Shown: positions 54,168 to 63,984 of the stretch, one piece after another
Numbering within the stretch: the stretch's first letter is position 1
How the letters are laid out: each line of letters begins with the position of its first letter
Assembly (NCBI GenBank): GCA_937868725.1
Contig: CALMMQ010000044.1
Coordinates: 33,759 to 97,758 of the forward strand
Reading direction: 5' to 3'
Source of the DNA: an uncultured Pleomorphomonas sp.
GTDB taxonomy: Bacteria > Pseudomonadota > Alphaproteobacteria > Rhizobiales > Pleomorphomonadaceae
DNA: 64,000 nucleotides
Position numbers and translations under genes: made by a program
Notes under the pieces: generated by a model
What the model saw: only the letters and a program-made list of their open reading frames with translations
Database searches by the model: none
What the model was told of the DNA's origin: nothing

Positions 54168-55037
54168 ATGGCCGCTGAAATTATCGATGGATTTGCTGCC
54201 GCCGCCGCCCTGCGCCAGGAGGTGGCTGCCCGCGCCGCCGAACTGCAGCGCAGCCACGGCGTCGTGCCGGGGTTGGCCGTGGTGCTGGTGGGCGAGGACC
54301 CGGCCTCGGCCGTCTACGTGCGCAACAAGCTCAAGGCCACGGCCGAATGCGGCCTCAAGAGCTTCGAGTTCAAGTTGCCGGAGACGACGGGCGAAGCTGA
54401 ACTGCTCGACCTCGTGGCCAAGCTCAACGCCGATCCGGCCGTGCACGGCATCCTGGTGCAGCTGCCGCTGCCCAAGCAGATCAACACCGACAAGGTGCTT
54501 GGTCTCATCGATCCGGACAAGGACGTCGACGGCTTCCACCCGGTCAACGCCGGCCGGTTGTCCGTCGGTCTGCCGGGCTTCGTGCCGTGCACGCCGCGCG
54601 GTGCCCAGATCCTGATCGACAAGCTTATGCCGTCGCTGGCCGGCAAGCATGCCGTGGTCATCGGCCGCTCCAACATCGTCGGCAAGCCGATGGCGCAACT
54701 GCTGCTGCAGCGCAACGCCACCGTCACCATCGCTCATTCCAAGACAGCCGACCTGCCGGCTCTCTGCCGCACCGCCGACGTGCTGGTCGCCGCCGTCGGC
54801 CGCGCCCGCATGGTCAAGGGCGACTGGATCAAGCCGGGGGCCGTGGTGATCGATGTCGGCATCAACCGCATCGAGGAAGACGGCAAGGGCAAGCTGGTGG
54901 GCGACGTCGATTTCGCCTCGGCCGCACCGGTGGCCGGCCACATCACGCCGGTGCCGCGCGGCGTCGGCCCGATGACCATCGCCTGCCTGATGCTCAACAC
55001 GCTCGATTCGGCCGCCCGCGCCGCTGCGGCCAAGTAA
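54168..55037 (+). CDS. folD: Bifunctional methylenetetrahydrofolate dehydrogenase/cyclohydrolase FolD
   Basis: This 289-residue enzyme interconverts 5,10-methylene-THF and 10-formyl-THF. The catalytic YVRNKLKA (Tyr/Lys pair near 50), [12 protein letters not shown], the [14 protein letters not shown] motif, the Rossmann [17 protein letters not shown] and the C-terminal [15 protein letters not shown] are all present. A strong GAGGAG precedes the ATG. It supplies the folate pool used by MetF, though it is 40 kb from metF here. Its stop is three bases from the stop of the convergent flavoprotein gene. Confidence 0.96.
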   Translation: MAAEIIDGFAAAAALRQEVAARAAELQRSHGVVPGLAVVLVGEDPASAVYVRNKLKATAECGLKSFEFKLPETTGEAELLDLVAKLNADPAVHGILVQLPLPKQINTDKVLGLIDPDKDVDGFHPVNAGRLSVGLPGFVPCTPRGAQILIDKLMPSLAGKHAVVIGRSNIVGKPMAQLLLQRNATVTIAHSKTADLPALCRTADVLVAAVGRARMVKGDWIKPGAVVIDVGINRIEEDGKGKLVGDVDFASAAPVAGHITPVPRGVGPMTIACLMLNTLDSAARAAAAK

Positions 55038-55040
55038 CGG

Positions 55041-56246
55041 TCAGCGGTCGTCGAGCCAGTCCATGAGGCCGCGCGCCGCCGCGCGGCCGGTGGCAAGGCA
55101 TGCCGTCAACAGATAGCCGCCGGTCGGCGCCTCCCAGTCGAGCATCTCGCCGGCGACGAAGGTGCCGGGGCGGGCTCGCAGCATGTAGGCGGCATCGATG
55201 GCGGCGAGGGCGATGCCGCCGGCCGACGATATGGCTTCCTCGATCGGCCGGGGCCGGACAACGGGCAGGGGCAACGCCTTGAGCGCGGCGGCGAGGCGGG
55301 CATTGTCCTGGCGCGTCGCCGCGTCGGTGAGTTCGCGGACGAGCCCCGCCTTGACGCCGTCGAGGCCGGCCCCCTTGCGCAGTCGTGTCGAGAAGCTGGC
55401 CTTGGCCGGCTGACGGCCGAGATCGTGTTCCAGTCGGTCGATGGCGCGACCCGGCACGAGGTCGAGCGTCAGCTTCGCCGTGCCCGTCGCCTCGATGCGG
55501 TCGCGTAGCGCGGCGGCGTGGGCGTAGACGAGGCTGCCCTCGATGCCGTGGCCGGTGATGACGAATTCGCCGGCCTTGCCACCGGCATCCGAGGTGGCGA
55601 CGACCGACTTCACCGGCGTGCCGGCGAAGTGCTCGCGGAAGAGCGCGCTCCAGGCGACATCGAAGCCGCAGTTGGCGGGGCGGAAGGGCCGCACGTCAAC
55701 GCCGGCGATGCGCAGCCAGGGCACCCAGGCGGCGTTGGCGCCGAGGCGGGGGTAGCTGGCGCCGCCGAGTGCCAGCAGCGTGGCGGCGGGCGTCATGGTG
55801 AGCGGTCCGGTCGGCGTTTCAAAGCGTAGCGCGTTGCCATCGAAACCGGTCCAGCGGTGACGGGTATGGATGGTGACGCCGAGGGCGGCGAGGCGCGCCA
55901 GCCAGGCGCGCAACAGCGGCGACGCCTTCATCGCCTTGGGGAAGACGCGACCGGACGAGCCGACGTAGGTCTCGGCGCCGAGGCCATCGGCCCAGGCGCG
56001 CAGGTCGGTGGGCGTGAAGGCATCGAGCGCCGGGCGCAGCGCTGGCTGAGCGGCGCCGTAGCGGCTGACGAAGGCACCGTACTCTTCACCGTGCGTCAGG
56101 TTGAGGCCGCTCTTGCCGGCCAAGAGCAGCTTGCGCGCCACTGTCGGCATGGCCTCGAACACCGTGACGGGCCGGCCGCTGGTCGCGATGACCTCGGCTG
56201 CCATGAGGCCGGCGGGGCCGCCGCCGATGATGGCGATGTTGTGCAT
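55041..56246 (-). CDS. HI0933/BaiN-family flavoprotein
   Basis: This 401-residue FAD protein has IIGGGPAGLMAAEVIA at the N-terminus (dinucleotide-binding GxGxxG), the family motif KLLLAGKSGLNLTH, FPKAMKASPLLRAWL and the C-terminal TGGYLLTACLATGRAA. It resembles the TIGR03862 branch of the HI0933/YhiN/BaiN group, whose members are putative NAD(P)/FAD oxidoreductases; BaiN acts on bile acids in gut clostridia, which should not be assumed here. The substrate is unknown. It converges with folD. Confidence 0.87.
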   Translation of the reverse strand: MHNIAIIGGGPAGLMAAEVIATSGRPVTVFEAMPTVARKLLLAGKSGLNLTHGEEYGAFVSRYGAAQPALRPALDAFTPTDLRAWADGLGAETYVGSSGRVFPKAMKASPLLRAWLARLAALGVTIHTRHRWTGFDGNALRFETPTGPLTMTPAATLLALGGASYPRLGANAAWVPWLRIAGVDVRPFRPANCGFDVAWSALFREHFAGTPVKSVVATSDAGGKAGEFVITGHGIEGSLVYAHAAALRDRIEATGTAKLTLDLVPGRAIDRLEHDLGRQPAKASFSTRLRKGAGLDGVKAGLVRELTDAATRQDNARLAAALKALPLPVVRPRPIEEAISSAGGIALAAIDAAYMLRARPGTFVAGEMLDWEAPTGGYLLTACLATGRAAARGLMDWLDDR

Positions 56247-56301
56247 GTCTCTCCCGCCGCCGTTGTCCGTTGCCGTTCTGGGCCAGCCGTCGCGCTGTCG
56301 T

Positions 56302-56600
56302 CAAATGAAAATGGCCGGAGCTGAGAGCTCCGGCCAATTTAAAAACGCTAGGTCAACAGGATGAACAGGGCCCTTGGGGCCTAGTGCTACGTGATAAAAC
56401 CTGACCGTGCCGTGCAGATAATGGTGGTGCCGGCAATTTATGCGCTCACGGGTTGCCATTCTGGCCGATGAAGGCCGGCGACGGAAGCTCAAAGAGTCGG
56501 CGGTCATGCCTGCTTTTTGGCCGCCCTCGCTAATATTGCCGGGGGATGACAAGGCGGTGACGCTGCCAGGATGGTGGTCCCTCCGGTCTTATTCCGCCGG
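56302..56600 (-). ncRNA. Candidate small RNA ending at an orphan terminator
   Basis: On the minus strand the region ends in TGGCCGGAGCT-CTC-AGCTCCGGCCA followed by TTTTCATTTG, a strong Rho-independent terminator. No gene precedes it on that strand; the next transcript start is the flavoprotein gene at 56246, downstream. Upstream, a CTAGG/CCTAG stem encloses a GGCCC/GGGCC hairpin (plus 56347-56384). A 5' end is not defined; the listed boundary is nominal. Confidence 0.4.
56312..56336 (-). terminator. Orphan Rho-independent terminator
   Basis: TGGCCGGAGCT (56312-56322), loop GAG, AGCTCCGGCCA (56326-56336): 11 perfect base pairs. The minus-strand side continues TTTTCATTT. The plus-strand side continues ATTTAAAAA. 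Confidence 0.8.
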
Positions 56601-56681
56601 CGCGCGCGCTATACATAAATATACTTAGTTCGTGCTGCGTTTGCCGTTTCCAGACGGGCGGATTTCTGCTATCTGCCCGGC

Positions 56682-58715
56682 ATGATGGAAGCTGCCAAAC
56701 CGATCTTCTCCTACAAGCGCTACTGGGCTGCCCGCTTCGGCACGGCGCCGTTCCTGCCGACGAGCCGCGCCGAGATGGACGCTCTCGGCTGGGACAGCTG
56801 CGATGTCGTGCTGGTCACTGGCGACGCCTATATCGATCACCCCTCGTTCGGCATGGCGGTGATCGGTCGTCTGCTCGAGGCGCAGGGCTTCCGCGTCGGC
56901 ATCATCGCCCAGCCGGACTGGCAGAACGCCGCCGCCTTCAAGGTCCTGGGCAAGCCCAATCTGTTCTGGGGGGTAACTTCCGGCAACATGGATTCGATGG
57001 TCAACCGCTACACCTCCGACCGTCGCATCCGCCACAACGACAGCTACACGCCGGACAACGAGGGTGGCAAGCGGCCGGACCGCGCCGTCATTGTCTACTC
57101 GCAGCGCTGCCGCGAGGCCTACAAGGACGTGCCGATCGTGCTCGGCGGCATCGAGGCGTCGCTGCGCCGCATCGCCCATTACGACTACTGGTCGGACAAG
57201 GTGCGGCGATCGATCCTGGTGGACAGCAAAGCCGACATCCTCATCTACGGCAATGCCGAACGGGCGCTGTGCGAGACGGCCCATCGCATCGCCCGTGGCG
57301 CCGACCCCACCACCTTCGACGACATCCGCGGCGTGGCGCTGATGAAACCGGCGGTGCCGGAGGGCTGGACGGAAGCGCACGCCGACGACATCGACAGCCC
57401 CGACGAGGGGGCGCGCCAGCTTGGCGAAAAAACGGTCATCCGCCTGCCGGCCTTTGAAGTGGTGGCGGCCGAGCCGGAGGCCTACGCCCGTGCTTCGCGC
57501 GTGCTCCATCGCGAGAGCAATCCCGGCAATGCCCGCGCTCTCGTGCAGCGGCACGGCGACCGCGAACTGTGGGTGACGCCGCCGCCCATCCCGCTCACCA
57601 CCGAGGAGATGGACGGGGTCTACGAGCTGCCCTACGCCCGGGCGCCGCATCCCGGCTACGGCAAGGCCAAGATCCCGGCCTGGGAGATGATCCGCTTTTC
57701 GGTGACCATCATGCGCGGCTGCTTCGGCGGCTGTTCGTTCTGTTCGATCACCGAGCACGAGGGCCGGGTCATCCAGAGCCGTTCGGAAGGCTCGATCCTC
57801 AAGGAGATCGAGAAGGTCCGCGACAAGACCGAGGGGTTCACTGGCGTCATCTCCGACATCGGCGGTCCGACGGCCAACATGTACCGCATCGCCTGCAAGG
57901 ACCCGGCGATCCAGAACGCCTGCCGCAAGCCGTCGTGCGTCTATCCCGACGTCTGCCCCAACCTCAACACCAGCCACGAGGCGCTGATTGAGCTCTACCG
58001 CAAGGTCAGGGCGGTGCCCGGTATCAAGAAGGTGATGGTGGCTTCCGGCGTGCGCTACGACCTTGCCGTCAAGAGCCCGACCTACATCAAGGAACTGGTG
58101 CGCCACCACGTCGGCGGCTACCTGAAGATCGCGCCCGAGCACACCGAGGCCGGGCCGCTTTCCAAGATGATGAAGCCGGGCATCGGCGCCTACGACCGCT
58201 TCAAGCAGCTGTTCGACGCCGCCGTGCGCGAGGCGGGGCAGAAATATTTCCTCATCCCCTACTTCATCGCTGCCCACCCCGGCACCAGCGACGAGGACAT
58301 GATGAACCTCGCGCTGTGGCTGAAGCGCAATGGCTATCGCGCCGATCAGGTGCAGACCTTCCTGCCCTCGCCGATGGCGCTGTCGACGGCGATGTACCAT
58401 TCCGGCGTCAACCCGCTGAAGGCGGTGCGGCGCGGGGCGTCCGAGGCGGTGGAAACCGTCAAGGGGCTGCGCCAGCGGCGGTTGCACAAGGCGTTTCTGC
58501 GCTATCACGACCCGGAAAACTGGCCGCTCCTGCGCGAGGCGCTCAAGGCCATGGGACGGGCCGACCTGATCGGCAACGGCAAGGCGCATCTGGTGCCGAG
58601 CTTCCAGCCGGCCGGTACCGGTCAGACCGGCGGCGAGGGGCGGCGGCTCGGCGCCAAGCACGGCGGCCAGAAGTTCCTGACCAAGGGCGTGCCGAGCCCG
58701 CGCAACCGCGTTTGA
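56682..58715 (+). CDS. YgiQ-family radical SAM protein
   Basis: This 677-residue radical-SAM enzyme of unknown substrate has an N-terminal YgiQ domain ([29 protein letters not shown]) and a central radical-SAM domain with the 4Fe-4S cluster motif CFGGCSFC (CxxxCxxC, about 347-354), preceded by SVTIMRG. A second Cys cluster ([15 protein letters not shown]) and [14 protein letters not shown] follow. The C-terminal 40 residues are Gly-rich and basic. ATG 56682 and 56685 are adjacent alternatives. It is not next to any recognisable pathway. Confidence 0.9.
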   Translation: MMEAAKPIFSYKRYWAARFGTAPFLPTSRAEMDALGWDSCDVVLVTGDAYIDHPSFGMAVIGRLLEAQGFRVGIIAQPDWQNAAAFKVLGKPNLFWGVTSGNMDSMVNRYTSDRRIRHNDSYTPDNEGGKRPDRAVIVYSQRCREAYKDVPIVLGGIEASLRRIAHYDYWSDKVRRSILVDSKADILIYGNAERALCETAHRIARGADPTTFDDIRGVALMKPAVPEGWTEAHADDIDSPDEGARQLGEKTVIRLPAFEVVAAEPEAYARASRVLHRESNPGNARALVQRHGDRELWVTPPPIPLTTEEMDGVYELPYARAPHPGYGKAKIPAWEMIRFSVTIMRGCFGGCSFCSITEHEGRVIQSRSEGSILKEIEKVRDKTEGFTGVISDIGGPTANMYRIACKDPAIQNACRKPSCVYPDVCPNLNTSHEALIELYRKVRAVPGIKKVMVASGVRYDLAVKSPTYIKELVRHHVGGYLKIAPEHTEAGPLSKMMKPGIGAYDRFKQLFDAAVREAGQKYFLIPYFIAAHPGTSDEDMMNLALWLKRNGYRADQVQTFLPSPMALSTAMYHSGVNPLKAVRRGASEAVETVKGLRQRRLHKAFLRYHDPENWPLLREALKAMGRADLIGNGKAHLVPSFQPAGTGQTGGEGRRLGAKHGGQKFLTKGVPSPRNRV

Positions 58716-59326
58716 CCCGGGTTGGGGCAGGTCAAATGCTCGTCTGGCGGGTGTCAACCCGCTGGAATCGTCCATGGCGTTCTGAATCGGTTTTCCGAAC
58801 GGTCGGCACGACTACGTGCTGACGCGGAAGGGCTTTACTGTAGCCGGCGCGACACCGGTGGCGGCGGCGCTGAAACGGTTTTGGCGCGCCATGCGCGCCG
58901 CCCTGCTAGCCGTTTGATTTAAGAACGCTTTCTGTTGTGCATGACGCAACTCACCTGATGCAGGCTGGTCGACAAGTCATGGCCGAGGGGCGGGCAGAGC
59001 AGAAGGCGGCGCCAGCATCCCCTCGGACGCTTACGACATTACGCTTACAAAATGAGGGAAGATGAACGGTTGGAACGGCTTAGCGCTCTGCAGTGCTGCA
59101 TCTAATTCGATCTAGTAGCGCGAGCTATGCATCTGAACCCATTAAGGCTCGAAAGGGTCTGAAACCTTTCGTGTTTCTACGGAAGATTTTCCATGCCAAA
59201 AGGGGCACTAAGTGGCGCGGAAAGCCACCATATCGACCTTGGTACAAGTCGTTCGAACGGCGGGATCGGCTGGGAGAGAGTTGCCCGGCGGCCGGCGTGG
59301 CGCGCGACCAAAAAAAGAGGAACCCC
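58716..59326. other. Long intergenic region before malic enzyme
   Basis: About 610 bases with no supported gene. A small perfect stem, GCGGGT-GTCA-ACCCGC, lies near 58747-58762, after the radical-SAM gene. The malic enzyme frame stays open from 59093, but that upstream part lacks a ribosome-binding site and family similarity. I see no repeat-element copy here. Confidence 0.5.
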
Positions 59327-61000
59327 ATGACTGAGCAGACCTCCAAAATCAGCGCTGGCACCACGCCCGCCGAAGCCATTCTGAACAACCCGCTGCTCAA
59401 CAAGGGCACCGCCTTCACCCAGGCTGAACGCGACGCCTACGGCCTCAACGGCTACTTCGGCGACGTCGTCGAAACGCTCGACACCCAGGTGGTCCGCACC
59501 ATCGAGGCGATCCGCGCCCTGGCGACCGATCTCGACCGCTACGTCTTCCTGCGCGACCTGCAGGACATCAACGAGACGCTCTACTTCGCGGTGATCACCC
59601 GCTACACCGAAGAACTGCTGCCGAAGATCTACACGCCGACCGTCGGCGCCGGCTGCCAGCAGTTCCATCACCTGTTCCGTCGTCCGCGTGGCCTGTTCGT
59701 CTCCTATCCGAACCGCGCCAAGATGGACGAGATCCTGGCCAACCCGCGCTACGACAACGTCGAATGCATCGTCGTCACCGACGGCGAGCGCATCCTCGGC
59801 CTCGGCGACCAGGGCGTCGGCGGCATGGGCATCCCCATCGGCAAGCTGGCCATCTACACCGCCTGCGGCGGCATCGCGCCGGAAACCGTCCTGCCGATCA
59901 CCCTCGACACCGGCACCAACAACGCCGACCGCATCAACGACCCGCTGTACTTCGGCTGGAAGCATGAGCGCGTCCGTGGCGAAGAATACGATGCCTTCAT
60001 CGACCAGTTCGTCCAGGCCGTGAAGAAGCGTTGGCCGAACGTGCTGTTCCAGTGGGAAGACTTCCACAAGAACAACGCCAACCGTCTGCTCGACAAGTAC
60101 CGCGACGAGCTGTGCACCTTCAACGACGACATCCAGGGCACCGCTTCGGTGGCCACCGGCACGCTGCTGGCCGGCATCCAGATCACCGGCAAGCCGCTCT
60201 CCGAGCAGCGCGTCGTCATCCTCGGTGGTGGCTCGGCCGGTATCGGCATCGCCGACCTGATCCGCATGGCCATGGTCGCCGAAGGTCTGCCGGATGAGGA
60301 AGCCCGCAAGCGCTTCTTCATCGTCGGCCGCTACGGCCTCGTCACCGAGAAGACCCCGAACCTCGACACCTTCCAGCTCGGCTTCCGTCAGGACAGCAAG
60401 ATCATCGACGGCTGGGACGTCGCCGAAGCCGGCAAGGCCTCGCTCTACGAAGTCGTCAAGAACGCCAAGCCGACCGTGCTCGTCGGCGTGTCCGGCCAGC
60501 CCGGCACGTTCACCGAGGCGATCATCCGCGAGATGGCCTCGCACACCGAGCGTCCGATCGTCTTCCCGCTGTCGAACCCGACGTCCTGCGTCGAAGCCCA
60601 GCCGGCCGACATCATCAAGTGGACCAACGGCCGCGCCATCATCGGCACCGGTTCGCCGTTCCTGCCGTTCGAGCATGAGGGCAAGACCTACCACTTCGCC
60701 CAGACCAACAACTCGTACATCTTCCCGGGCGTCGGCCTCGGCACGCTGGCCGTCAAGTCCAAGCGCGTCACCGACGGCATGTTCCTGGCCGCTGCCCGTG
60801 CTCTCGCCGAGCTGTCGCCGGCCAAGGTGAAGGCGGGCGACCACCTGCTGCCGACGCTGGACCGCATGCGCGAGGTCTCCTCGTACATCGCCGTCGCCGT
60901 CGCCAAGCAGGCGATCGCCGAGGGCCATGCCGAGAAGCACAGCGACAACGAGATCAAGTCGGCCATCGCCGCCAAGGTCTGGCAGCCGATCTACAAGTGA
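59327..61000 (+). CDS. NAD-dependent malic enzyme
   Basis: This 557-residue enzyme oxidatively decarboxylates malate to pyruvate. Motifs: YTPTVGAGCQQF (Tyr of the active site), VVTDGERILGLGDQGVGGMGIPIGK, the metal-binding EDFHKNNAN and TFNDDIQGTA, and the Rossmann VVILGGGSAGIGIADL. Length fits the long, SfcA-type NAD enzyme rather than the MaeB fusion. ATG 59327 has AAGAGGAA upstream. The frame extends upstream to 59093 but that part looks like untranslated leader. It ends with a strong terminator. Confidence 0.93.
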   Translation: MTEQTSKISAGTTPAEAILNNPLLNKGTAFTQAERDAYGLNGYFGDVVETLDTQVVRTIEAIRALATDLDRYVFLRDLQDINETLYFAVITRYTEELLPKIYTPTVGAGCQQFHHLFRRPRGLFVSYPNRAKMDEILANPRYDNVECIVVTDGERILGLGDQGVGGMGIPIGKLAIYTACGGIAPETVLPITLDTGTNNADRINDPLYFGWKHERVRGEEYDAFIDQFVQAVKKRWPNVLFQWEDFHKNNANRLLDKYRDELCTFNDDIQGTASVATGTLLAGIQITGKPLSEQRVVILGGGSAGIGIADLIRMAMVAEGLPDEEARKRFFIVGRYGLVTEKTPNLDTFQLGFRQDSKIIDGWDVAEAGKASLYEVVKNAKPTVLVGVSGQPGTFTEAIIREMASHTERPIVFPLSNPTSCVEAQPADIIKWTNGRAIIGTGSPFLPFEHEGKTYHFAQTNNSYIFPGVGLGTLAVKSKRVTDGMFLAAARALAELSPAKVKAGDHLLPTLDRMREVSSYIAVAVAKQAIAEGHAEKHSDNEIKSAIAAKVWQPIYK

Positions 61001-61061
61001 GGTTGTGCAGCGGTCCGCTCCGGCGGACCGTGACGACCCGTTCGCTTGTCGAACCCGCTGA

Positions 61062-61105
61062 GGCGTCGCCTCCCGCTCGCGCGGGGGGCGACGTCCTTTT
61101 TGTAT
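61062..61105 (+). terminator. Rho-independent terminator of malic enzyme
   Basis: GGCGTCGCC pairs with GGCGACGTC around an inner CCCGC-TCGC-GCGGG hairpin (61062-61095), followed by CTTTTTG. It lies 61 bases after the stop. The inner stem adds to its strength. Confidence 0.88.
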
Positions 61106-61131
61106 CTGTCAGACGCCGGCCAGTCCGGGGG

Positions 61132-61437
61132 TCAGAAGCACTCGCGCTCGAGACGGGCGAGATCGGCGATGGCCGCTTCATCCTCGGCGTCCTCGAACAA
61201 TTCGCTCAGGTAATAGACGTGGGCGTGCAGCAGCAGCAGTCGGTCGGTCATGGGGTTGTCGGCCCGGTCGGCGTCGGCGAGGCGCTGACGGAAGCGCTGC
61301 CACAGGGCGTTGTCGCGGCCGGGATCGGCGAGCCGGCGCTCGAGATGGGCGAGCACGCGGGCCATATTGGTCTCGAAGTCGATGCCGCGAAAGCTGACGT
61401 AGCGGTCGGGCTGGGAGGCGGGGCGGTCCTGGGTCAT
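61132..61437 (-). CDS. cowN: N2-fixation sustaining protein CowN
   Basis: This 101-residue protein matches CowN in its core: PDRYVSFRGIDFETNMARVLAHL, DNALWQRFRQRLAD, and HAHVYYLSELFEDAEDE near the end. CowN protects nitrogenase from CO in Rhodospirillum rubrum and similar diazotrophs. ATG 61437 gives the family length. The Shine-Dalgarno is poor, and the frame extends upstream to 61617 without similarity. No nif gene is in the window, so the nitrogenase must be elsewhere. Its 3' end faces the malic enzyme terminator. Confidence 0.85.
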   Translation of the reverse strand: MTQDRPASQPDRYVSFRGIDFETNMARVLAHLERRLADPGRDNALWQRFRQRLADADRADNPMTDRLLLLHAHVYYLSELFEDAEDEAAIADLARLERECF

Positions 61438-61596
61438 GTCGGGGCGGCACTGTCGTTTTTGTTGCGCGTCTGTCGGAAAGCCGACGTCGCCCTGGCCTGT
61501 GGCGGGGGCGCTACAGCCCACCTTGCACGAGCCGGGCCAGCGACCGGCCACCACGGCAACGGTTGGAAATCCGAGGAAGCGGTATAAGCTGCCACC

Positions 61597-62019
61597 ATGA
61601 TATACGTGACGGATCACATCTATATCGACGAGGACGCGCTGTCGTTCACCTTCGTCCAGTCGTCGGGCCCTGGCGGGCAGAACGTCAACAAGGTGTCGAC
61701 GGCGGCGGTGCTGCGCTTCGATCTGCTCAACGCCCGCGGCATTCCCTGGGAGGTGAAGGTGCGGGCCTCGCGCCTGGCTGGCGCCCGCCTCACCCAGGCG
61801 GGCGAGGTGGTGTTCCAGGCCCAGCGCTTCCGCAGTCAGGACCGCAACCGCGCCGACGCCATCGAGCGGTTGGCGGCGCTGATCCGCGAAGCGGCGGTGC
61901 CGCCGAAGCCGCGCGTCGCCACGCGCCCGACGCGGGCGAGCCAGGTGCGCCGCGTTGACACCAAGGCCAAGCGCGGCGCCATCAAGCGTGATCGCCAGCG
62001 GCCCGGCAGTGACGACTGA
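61597..62019 (+). CDS. arfB: Alternative ribosome-rescue factor ArfB (peptidyl-tRNA hydrolase)
   Basis: This 140-residue protein has the catalytic GGQ in SSGPGGQNVNKVSTAAVLRF (residues about 22-41) and a basic C-terminal tail (VRRVDTKAKRGAIKRDRQ) that enters the empty mRNA channel of stalled ribosomes. This is the ArfB (YaeJ) layout, lacking a stop-codon-recognition domain. It frees ribosomes stalled at mRNA ends when trans-translation is insufficient. It is divergent from cowN and converges on rmuC. Confidence 0.94.
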   Translation: MIYVTDHIYIDEDALSFTFVQSSGPGGQNVNKVSTAAVLRFDLLNARGIPWEVKVRASRLAGARLTQAGEVVFQAQRFRSQDRNRADAIERLAALIREAAVPPKPRVATRPTRASQVRRVDTKAKRGAIKRDRQRPGSDD

Positions 62020-62028
62020 CCGGTCGGC

Positions 62029-63711
62029 TCAAGGGGCGGTGGGCGGTGTCGCGCCGTCGGCGCCGGCCGCGGGGGACGGCAGGGCGGCGCTGTCGTCGTC
62101 GAAGGCGGTCTCAACCAGTGCGGGATCGAGTTGGCGCGTCGGCTTGACGCCGAGGCCCTTCAGCATCTCGGCCTGGCGGATGGCGTTGCCCTTGCCGCGG
62201 GCGAACTTGAGCGAAGCGCGGTCGTAGGCGTCCTGCGCCTGCTTGAGCCCCTTGCCGACCTTGTCGAGATCGTCGACGAAGCCAACCAGCTTGTCGTAGA
62301 GTTCGGCGCCGCGACGGGCGATTTCCTGGGCGTTGCGGGTCTGTTGCTCCTTTTGCCACAGCTGGGCGACGATGCGGACGACGAACAGCAGCGACGATGG
62401 GCTGACCAGCATGATGTTCTTGACCCAGGCGTGCTGCCACAGCTCGCTGTCGCGGGTGATGGCGACCAGGAAGGCCGGTTCGATCGGCACGAACATCACC
62501 ACGAAGTCAAGCGAGGACAGGCCATAGAGGTCCTGATAGTTCTTGGCCGACAACTCACGGATGTGATTGCGCACGCTGTCGAGATGGCGCTTGAGGGCGG
62601 CATCCTTGCGCGCCTCCTCGTCGCCGTTGACGAAATCGTCGTAGGCGTTGAGCGACACCTTGGCGTCGATGACCAGATAGCGATCGCCCGGCAGGCGCAG
62701 CACCACGTCCGGCTGGGCGCGGCTGCCGTCGTCGCGGGCGTGGCTTTCCTGTGGCTCGTAGTGGATGCCCTTGACGAGGCCGCCGGCCTCGAGGATGCGC
62801 TCGAGCACCAGTTCGCCCCAGTTGCCCTGCGCCTTCGACTGGCCGCGTAGCGCCGACGTCAGGTTATGGGCGTCCTTGGAGAGCTGCTGGTTGAGGCCCA
62901 TCAGCTGCCGGACCTGTTCGCCGAGGGCGGAGCGCTCCTTGGCCTCGTTGACGTAGACCTCCTCGACCTTGCCCTTGAAGTCGCTGAGCTGGGTGCGCAG
63001 CGGATCGAGGATGGCGCCGAGGGCAGTGTGGTTCTGCTCGGTGAAGCGGCGGGTTTTTTCCTCGAGGATGTCGTTGGCCAGCGCCTTGAACTGATCGGTG
63101 AGCTGAGCGCGGGCGGCCAGGAGCAGCTCGATCTTCTCGGCCGCCGCCTTGCGCTCTTCCTCGCCACGGCTGCGCAGCTCCGACAGACGCTCCCGCGCCT
63201 CGCCGAGCAGGCGGGCGGCGTCGTCGCGCTGTTCGGCGAGGCGGGCCACTTCAGCGCGCAAGCCGTCGGCCTCCGCGCTCCTCGCTTTGAGGGCGGCGTC
63301 GCTGGCACCGAGCTTCTGCCCGAGATCGGCGGCCGTCTCGCGCCAGTTCGCGAGCTCCTCTTCAGCCCTGCCGTGGGCGTCGGCGGCCTGGGCGCGCGAC
63401 TGGCCGAGCTCCTGTTCCAGCCGGCGCGCCTCGTTGTCGCGCTCGCTGAGCGTGGCCTGCAGGCGGGCCGTCTCGGCCAGAAGTTCGCCCTGGCGGGCCT
63501 GTAGTCCGGTCATCTCCTCGTCGAGCCGGGCGAGCCGGGTGGTGCGCTCGGTGAGGCGGGCGAGTTCCGTCTGTGCCTCGGCCTCGCGCCGTGCCGCGTC
63601 CTGACGGTAGGCGGTCGTTCGACGCCAGGCGATCAGCAGGGCAACGGCGAGAAGGACGGCGACAGCGACCAGCCCAACGAGGCGCGGGTCCTGATTTTCC
63701 AGGGCGATCAT
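62029..63711 (-). CDS. rmuC: DNA recombination protein RmuC
   Basis: This 560-residue protein has an N-terminal TM anchor (LVGLVAVAVLLAVALLIAW, about 11-29), a long coiled coil (about 35-220, rich in AELARLTERTTRLARLDEE-type heptads) and a C-terminal RmuC nuclease-like domain (LERILEAGGLVKGIHYEPQE; RYLVIDAKVSLNAYDDF; FVPIEPAFLVAITRDSE). RmuC limits inverted-repeat rearrangement; its enzymatic mechanism is not settled. ATG 63711 gives the anchor directly. It converges with arfB. Confidence 0.93.
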   Translation of the reverse strand: MIALENQDPRLVGLVAVAVLLAVALLIAWRRTTAYRQDAARREAEAQTELARLTERTTRLARLDEEMTGLQARQGELLAETARLQATLSERDNEARRLEQELGQSRAQAADAHGRAEEELANWRETAADLGQKLGASDAALKARSAEADGLRAEVARLAEQRDDAARLLGEARERLSELRSRGEEERKAAAEKIELLLAARAQLTDQFKALANDILEEKTRRFTEQNHTALGAILDPLRTQLSDFKGKVEEVYVNEAKERSALGEQVRQLMGLNQQLSKDAHNLTSALRGQSKAQGNWGELVLERILEAGGLVKGIHYEPQESHARDDGSRAQPDVVLRLPGDRYLVIDAKVSLNAYDDFVNGDEEARKDAALKRHLDSVRNHIRELSAKNYQDLYGLSSLDFVVMFVPIEPAFLVAITRDSELWQHAWVKNIMLVSPSSLLFVVRIVAQLWQKEQQTRNAQEIARRGAELYDKLVGFVDDLDKVGKGLKQAQDAYDRASLKFARGKGNAIRQAEMLKGLGVKPTRQLDPALVETAFDDDSAALPSPAAGADGATPPTAP

Positions 63712-63955
63712 GGTGTTCCAGACATGGGGTTCGATTCAGCGTTCACCCTTTGTTTACCATGTTTGCCGTTGTCGCGTCGACAGGCGATTGCCGGGCGCGA
63801 GGGGCTGGCGGGGGGATGGTTGGAGAAAGCGCGGAAATCCGCCAAACGTCGTGTCGGCAAGGCGTGGGGAGTTGTGATATTCCTAGTCGGTACAGCGAAA
63901 ATTTCCCGGAAAACCGGGGAAAATGCCCCATATGACAGTTTTTTCAAAAACCTGA

Positions 63956-63984
63956 TTGACAGGTGTGGGGTCGGTTTGTATAAG
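63956..63984 (+). promoter_or_regulatory. Strong consensus sigma70 promoter reading out of the right edge
   Basis: TTGACA (63956-63961), exactly 17 bases, TATAAG (63979-63984), preceded by an A/T-rich stretch (63930-63950) that could serve as an UP element. It is the best promoter match in the window. No coding frame starts before the window ends. Its strength suggests a stable-RNA operon or a highly expressed gene to the right. Confidence 0.75.

Larger units (their letters stand above)
56247..56681. other. Divergent intergenic region between flavoprotein and ygiQ-like gene
   Basis: About 435 bases without a supported protein gene. It holds a perfect 11-bp hairpin with a minus-strand U-rich tail (56312-56336) and a second structured segment (56347-56384), together suggesting a minus-strand small RNA. 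Confidence 0.6.

Noticed and set aside
56301..56552. An 83-codon minus-strand frame in the ygiQ upstream region
   Set aside because: It runs through the terminator hairpin, has no ribosome-binding site that I can see and no recognisable protein features. A non-coding RNA fits better.
59093..59326. An N-terminal extension of the malic enzyme
   Set aside because: The frame is open, but there is no ribosome-binding site at its start, no similarity to malic enzymes, and a good site precedes ATG 59327.
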